Of a stretch of DNA of 60,000 nt, positions 27,501 through 33,500 are shown piece after piece. Under the pieces are notes generated by a model, which worked only from the letters and a program-made list of their open reading frames with translations, was not told the DNA's origin and searched no databases. The stretch comes from Liolophura sinensis (lineage: Eukaryota > Mollusca > Polyplacophora > Chitonida > Chitonidae): the NCBI RefSeq assembly GCF_032854445.1, contig NC_088296.1, positions 26,409,448 to 26,469,447 of the forward strand, written 5' to 3'. The translations under genes were made by a program, and so were the position numbers. The number at the start of each line of letters is the position of its first letter. Position 1 is the first letter of the stretch.

Positions 27501-30500
27501 TACGATCTAAGTGTTATGTAGGTCTGCATGTATCCATGGTACAATCTGACTGTTATGTAGGTCTGCATGTATCCATGGTACAATCAGACTGTCATGTAGG
27601 TCTGCATGTATCCATGGTACAATCTGACTGTTATGTAGGTCTGCATGTATCCATGGTAAAATCAGACTGTCATGTAGGTCTGCATGTATCCATGGTACAA
27701 TCAGACTGTCATGTAGGTCTGCATGTATCCATGGTACAATCAGACTGTCATGTAGGTCTGCATGTATCCATGGTACAATCAGACTGTCATGTAGGTCTGC
27801 ATGTATCCATGGTACAATCAGACTGTCATGTAGGTCTGCATGTATCCATGGTACGATCTAAGTGTTATGTAGGTCTGCATGTATCCATGGTACAATCTGA
27901 CTGTCATGTAGGTCTGCATGTATCCATGGTAAGATCAGACTGTCATGTAGGTCTGCATGTATCCATGGTACAATCTGACTGTTATGTAGGTCTGCATGTA
28001 TCCATGGTACAATCAGACTGTCATATAGGTCTGCATGCATCCATGGTACAATCAGACTGTCATGTAGGTCTACATGTATCCATGGTACAATCTGACTGTT
28101 ATGTAGGTCTGCATGTATCCATGGTACAATCAGACTGTCATGTAGGTCTGCATGTATCCATGGTACAATCTGACTGTTATGTAGGTCTGCATGTATCCAT
28201 GGTACAATCAGACTGTCATGTAGGTCTGCATGTATCCATGGTACGATCTAAGTGTTATGTAGGTCTGCATGTATCCATGGTACAATCTGACTGTCATGTA
28301 GGTCTGCATGTATCCATGGTACAATCAGACTGTCATGTAGGTCTGCATGTATCCATGGTACAATCAGACCGTCATGTAGGTCTGCATGTATCTAGGGTAC
28401 AATCTGACTGTTATGTAGGTATGCATGTATCCATGGTTCAATCTGAGCGTTATGTAGGTCTGCATGTATCTAGGGTACAATCTGACTGTTATGTAGGTCT
28501 CCATGTATCCATGGTACAATCTGACTGTTATGTAGGTCTGCATGTATCCATGGTTCAATCTGAGCGTTATGTAGGTCTGCATATATCTATGGTACAATCT
28601 AAGCGTTATGTAGGTCTGCATGTATCCATGGTACAATCTGACTGTTATGTAGGTCTGCATGTATCCATGGTACAATCAGACTGTCATATAGGTCTGCATG
28701 CATCCATGGTACAATCAGACTGTCATGTAGGTCTACATGTATCCATGGTACAATCTGACTGTTATGTAGGTCTGCATGTATCCATGGTACAATCAGACTG
28801 TCATATAGGTCTGCATGTATCCATGGTACAATCTGAGCGTTATGTAGGTCTGCATGTATCCATGGTACAATCTGACTGTTATGTAGGTCTGCATGTACCC
28901 ATGGTAAAATCAGACTGTCATGTAGGTCTGCATGTATCCATGGTACAATCTGACTGTTATGTAGGTCTACATGTATCCATGGTATAATCAGACTGTCATG
29001 TAGGTCTGCATGTATCCATGGTACAATCTGACTGTTATGTAGGTCTGCATGTATCCATGGTACAATCAGACTGTCATGTAGGTCTACATGTATCCATGGT
29101 ACAATCTGACTGTTATGTAGGTCTGCATGTATCCATGGTACAATCAGACTGTCATGTAGGTCTGCATGTATCCATGGTACAATCAGACTGTCATGTAGGT
29201 CTGCATGTATCCATGGTACAATCTGTCTGTTATGTAGGTCTGCATGTATCCATGGTACAGTCTGACTGTCATGTAGGTCTGCATGTATCCATGGTACAAT
29301 CTGACTGTTATGTAGGTCTGCATGTATCCATGGTAAAATCAGACTGTCATGTAGGTCTGCATGTATCCATGGTACAATCTGACTGTTATGTAGGTCTACA
29401 TGTATCCATGGTACAATCTGACTGTTATGTAGGTCTACATGTATCCATGGTACAATCTGACTGTTATGTAGGTCTACATGTATCCATGGTACAATCTGAC
29501 TGTTATGTAGGTCTACATGTATCCATGGTTCAATCTGAGCGTTATGTAGGTCTGCATGTATCCATGGTACGATCTGACTGTCATGTAGGTCTGCATGTAT
29601 CCATGGTACAATCTGACTGTTATGTAGGTCTGCATGTATCTATGGTACAATCTGACTGATATGTAGGTCTGCATGTATCCATGGTACAGTCTGACTGTCA
29701 TGTAGGTCTGCATGTATCCATGGTACAATCTGACTGTTATGTAGGTCTGCATGTATCCATGGTACAATCTGACTGTTATGTAGGTCTGCATGTATCCATG
29801 GTACAATCTGACTGTTATGTAGGTCTGCATGTATCCATGGTACAGTCTGACTGTCATGTAGGTCTGCATGTATCCATGGTATAATCTGACTTATGTAGGT
29901 CTGCATGTATCCATGGTACAGTCTGACTGTCATGTAGGTCTGCATGTATCCATGGTACAATCTGACTGTTATGTAGGTCTGGATGTATCCATGGTACAAT
30001 CTGACTGTTATGTAGGTCTGCATGTATCCATGGTACAATCTGACTGTTATGTAGGTCTGCATGTATCCATGGTACAATCTGACTGTTTTGTAGGTCTGCA
30101 TGTATCCATGGTACAATCTGACTGTTATGTAGGTCTGCATGTATCCATGGTACAATCTGACTGTTATGTAGGTCTGCATGTATCCATGGTACAGTCTGAC
30201 TGTCATGTAGGTCTGCATGTATCCATGGTACAATCTGACTGTTATGTAGGTCTGCATGTATCCATGGTACAATCTGGCTCTAATGTAGGCCTACATGTAT
30301 CCATGGTACAGTCTGACTGTCATGTAGGTCTGCATGTATCCATGGTACAATCTGACTGTTATGTAGGTCTGCATGTATCCATGGTACAATCTGACTGTTA
30401 TGTAGGTCTGCATGTATCCATGGTACAATCTGACTGTTATGTAGGCCTACATGTGTTCAGGGTACAGTCTGACTGTTATGTAGGTCTACATGTATCTAGG

Positions 30501-33500
30501 GTACAATCTGACTGATATGTAGGTCTGCATGTATCCATGGTACAATCTGGCTCTAATGTAGGCCTACATGTGTTCAGGGTACAATCTGACTGTTATGTAG
30601 GTCTGCATGTATCCATGGTACAGTCTGACTGTCATGTAGGTCTGCATGTATCCATGGTACAATCTGACTGTTATGTAGGTCTGCATGTATCCATGGTACA
30701 ATCTGGCTCTAATGTAGGCCTACATGTGTTCAGGGTACAATCTGACTGTTATGTAGGTCTACATGTATCCATGGTACAATCTGACTGTTATGTAGGTCTA
30801 CATGTATCCATTGTACAGTCTGACTGTCATGCAGGTCTGCATGTATCCATGGTACAGTCTGACTGTCATGTAGGTCTGCATGTATCCATGGTACAATCTG
30901 ACTGATATGTAGGTCTATATCTATCTAGGGTACAATCAGACTGTCATGTAGGCGTACATGTATCTAGGGTATAATTTGTCAGTATTATTATCAGCATGTT
31001 TTGTTGGCAATATAACTGTATATATTTTTACTGGTTCGGGCATATTGGTCTTTGAAAATGGTACACAGACTAAAATCGTACACAGATGTACCACAAATCA
31101 ATCCTAAAACCCTGCTCATTTAAACCTGTGTTTTACATCGAAATCGATTATTTGTTCGAGAAAGCAGGGTTTTCTCATATACTGGTGTGCTGCTATAACA
31201 TTACATGCTATTCATGTGTATTACAGTGTCGAGTTCGGATGAGAATTTCTCTGCAGTCACCAATGCTAGAAACACTTTGCGCGGGATACCCCGTATTGAG
31301 ATAGAGGAAAACGGTATGTTTTGGCCACATGAAATGGCGAAGATGAATGGTAATGTTACGTCTTGTACCTTTATGGTACAAAAAAAGAAAATGTATCGCT
31401 AGGGCATGTCTTTTGGTAGATGAAAATGGATCTTATCAAGACCAATCACGCACAACAGTAACGACGAATAACGTTAAATGATTGACTAGTCTGGCAACAC
31501 CAGTTTTTCCACAGAATTCTATGTCTGAACTTTGTACTTAGCGTCAGTTGAGGAGCACAGCACCTAACCACGTGCTACAACCTCTGTTAAAATAACCGTT
31601 TGCTCTGTGCGTTAAATGAGACACATTGCTAGTTAACCGTTTTCTTTTTCCACACAGTTTATGACACACAGATGTATCTCCATCCTACACCGGCTCCAAG
31701 AAGAGGTAACTTTTCTGTCTCAAAACATAACACATGAAGATGTGAACAAGTGACATTATCACAAACACCACCAAACGTGTTGATCACACATGTTTTTCAC
31801 AAAGCTGACAGCTGATCGGCGTCATCCCCACCCAATGAGAGATCAGTCTCCCGGGACATTATGCTACTTAACTCTTCATTCCCGTCCATTTTATGGAATG
31901 CGCATGAATTTATCCTCAGAATAAAACTTTGAAGCCTGCCCTACTAAAGGGCAGCTCAAAGTAATGAGGAATAATATATATCTAAAAACAGCAGAAAACA
32001 TTATTTGTGGTTGTGTGTGACACTGAGGTATCGGTGTTGTGATGGTGTGTGACATTGATGTATCTGTATTGTGGTTGTGTGTGACACTGATGTATCTGTC
32101 CTGTAGTTATGTCTGACATTGATGTATTTGCATTGTGGTTTGCGTGACACTGATGTATCTGTCTTGTAGTTATGTCTGACATTGATGTATTTGCATTGTG
32201 GTTTTGCGTGACACTAATGTATCTGTGTTGTGGTTGTGTGTGGACATTGATGTATCTGTATTGTGATTGTGTATGACTTGTGCGGTAGTTGTGTGTGACA
32301 CTGATGTATCTGTATTGTGGTTGTGTGTGGCATTGGTGTATCTGTGTCACAGTTGTGTGTGACATCGATGTATCTGTGTCACAGTTGTGTGTGGCACTGA
32401 TGTATCTGTATTGTGGTTGTGTGTGATATTGATGTATCTGTGTTGTGGCTGTGTGTGACATTGATGTATCTGTGTTGTGATTGTGTGAAACATCGATGTG
32501 TCTGTGTTGCAGTTGTGTGTGACATTGATGTATCTGTGTTGTCGTTGTGTTTGACGTTGATGTATCTGTATTGTGGTTGTGTGTGGCATTGGTGTATCTG
32601 TGTCACAGTTGTGTGTGACATCGATGTATCTGTGTCACAGTTGTGTGTGGCACTGATGTATATGTATTGTGGTTGTGTGTGATATTGATGTATCTGTATT
32701 GTGGTTGTGTGTGACATTGACGTATCTGCGTTGTGGTTGTGTGTGACATCGATGTTCCTGTGTTACAGATGTGTGTCACTTTGTTGTATCTGTGTTCCTG
32801 TTGTACTTTTCTGTTAAATTGGTGGATCTGCGTTGTGCCTCATTTTGCAATAACAGTTCAGTTACGTAATAGTTTAGTATCTGTGTCAGTTCCAGTGATT
32901 GACGAGGAAGAAGAAGACACGTACTCAGCCAACGCCACGCCCACTAGCACACCCTCTTTCACGCCCATTTTCCAGGTGGCCCGAGTTCCTGCAGAACGTA
33001 ACGGTAATCAAAAATAATGTCGTTTTATGTAAGCCTTTATCCACATTACGATGTGCGCGCGCTGGCGTACCAACAGTTACGACAGCATGTACATGTGTAC
33101 ACGTAGCTAACCTGAATTTGTGAAACTGGGTCTACCCATTTCAAACTGTTTGCTCGCCTCCGATGTGGACTATGCTGTGCTTTTCTGTGGCAAAATTATT
33201 CAAATGCGCTTGTAAAGAAGCTCATCCGACGAATTTTGTGAAGAGAAATCGAATGGTGCAAATCGCATTGCTCTCAGACCAATAGGTTCAGCTGTAGCCG
33301 CGTTTAAAACATAGTTTGCGTCATAATTGTTATGTTATATACAGTAAATTTGTTCAGTTATCCCAACACAAAAGCTTTGTTGGTGCTATGGGATATTGTG
33401 TTGCCCATAGCACAGTGTTATTTTTATAACAACTTAATCTATTCTACCACCAGTTATAAAGCATGACATTTGCCAAATCTCACAGATTAGTTAGTGTGAA

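Noticed and set aside
27458-30905. Plus-strand frames of a 13-residue repeat M-V-Q-S-D-C-Y-V-G-L-H-V-S
   Set aside because: A 39-bp phase-neutral array wholly between two receptor exons; the minus strand is also open. No acceptor or donor bounds it.
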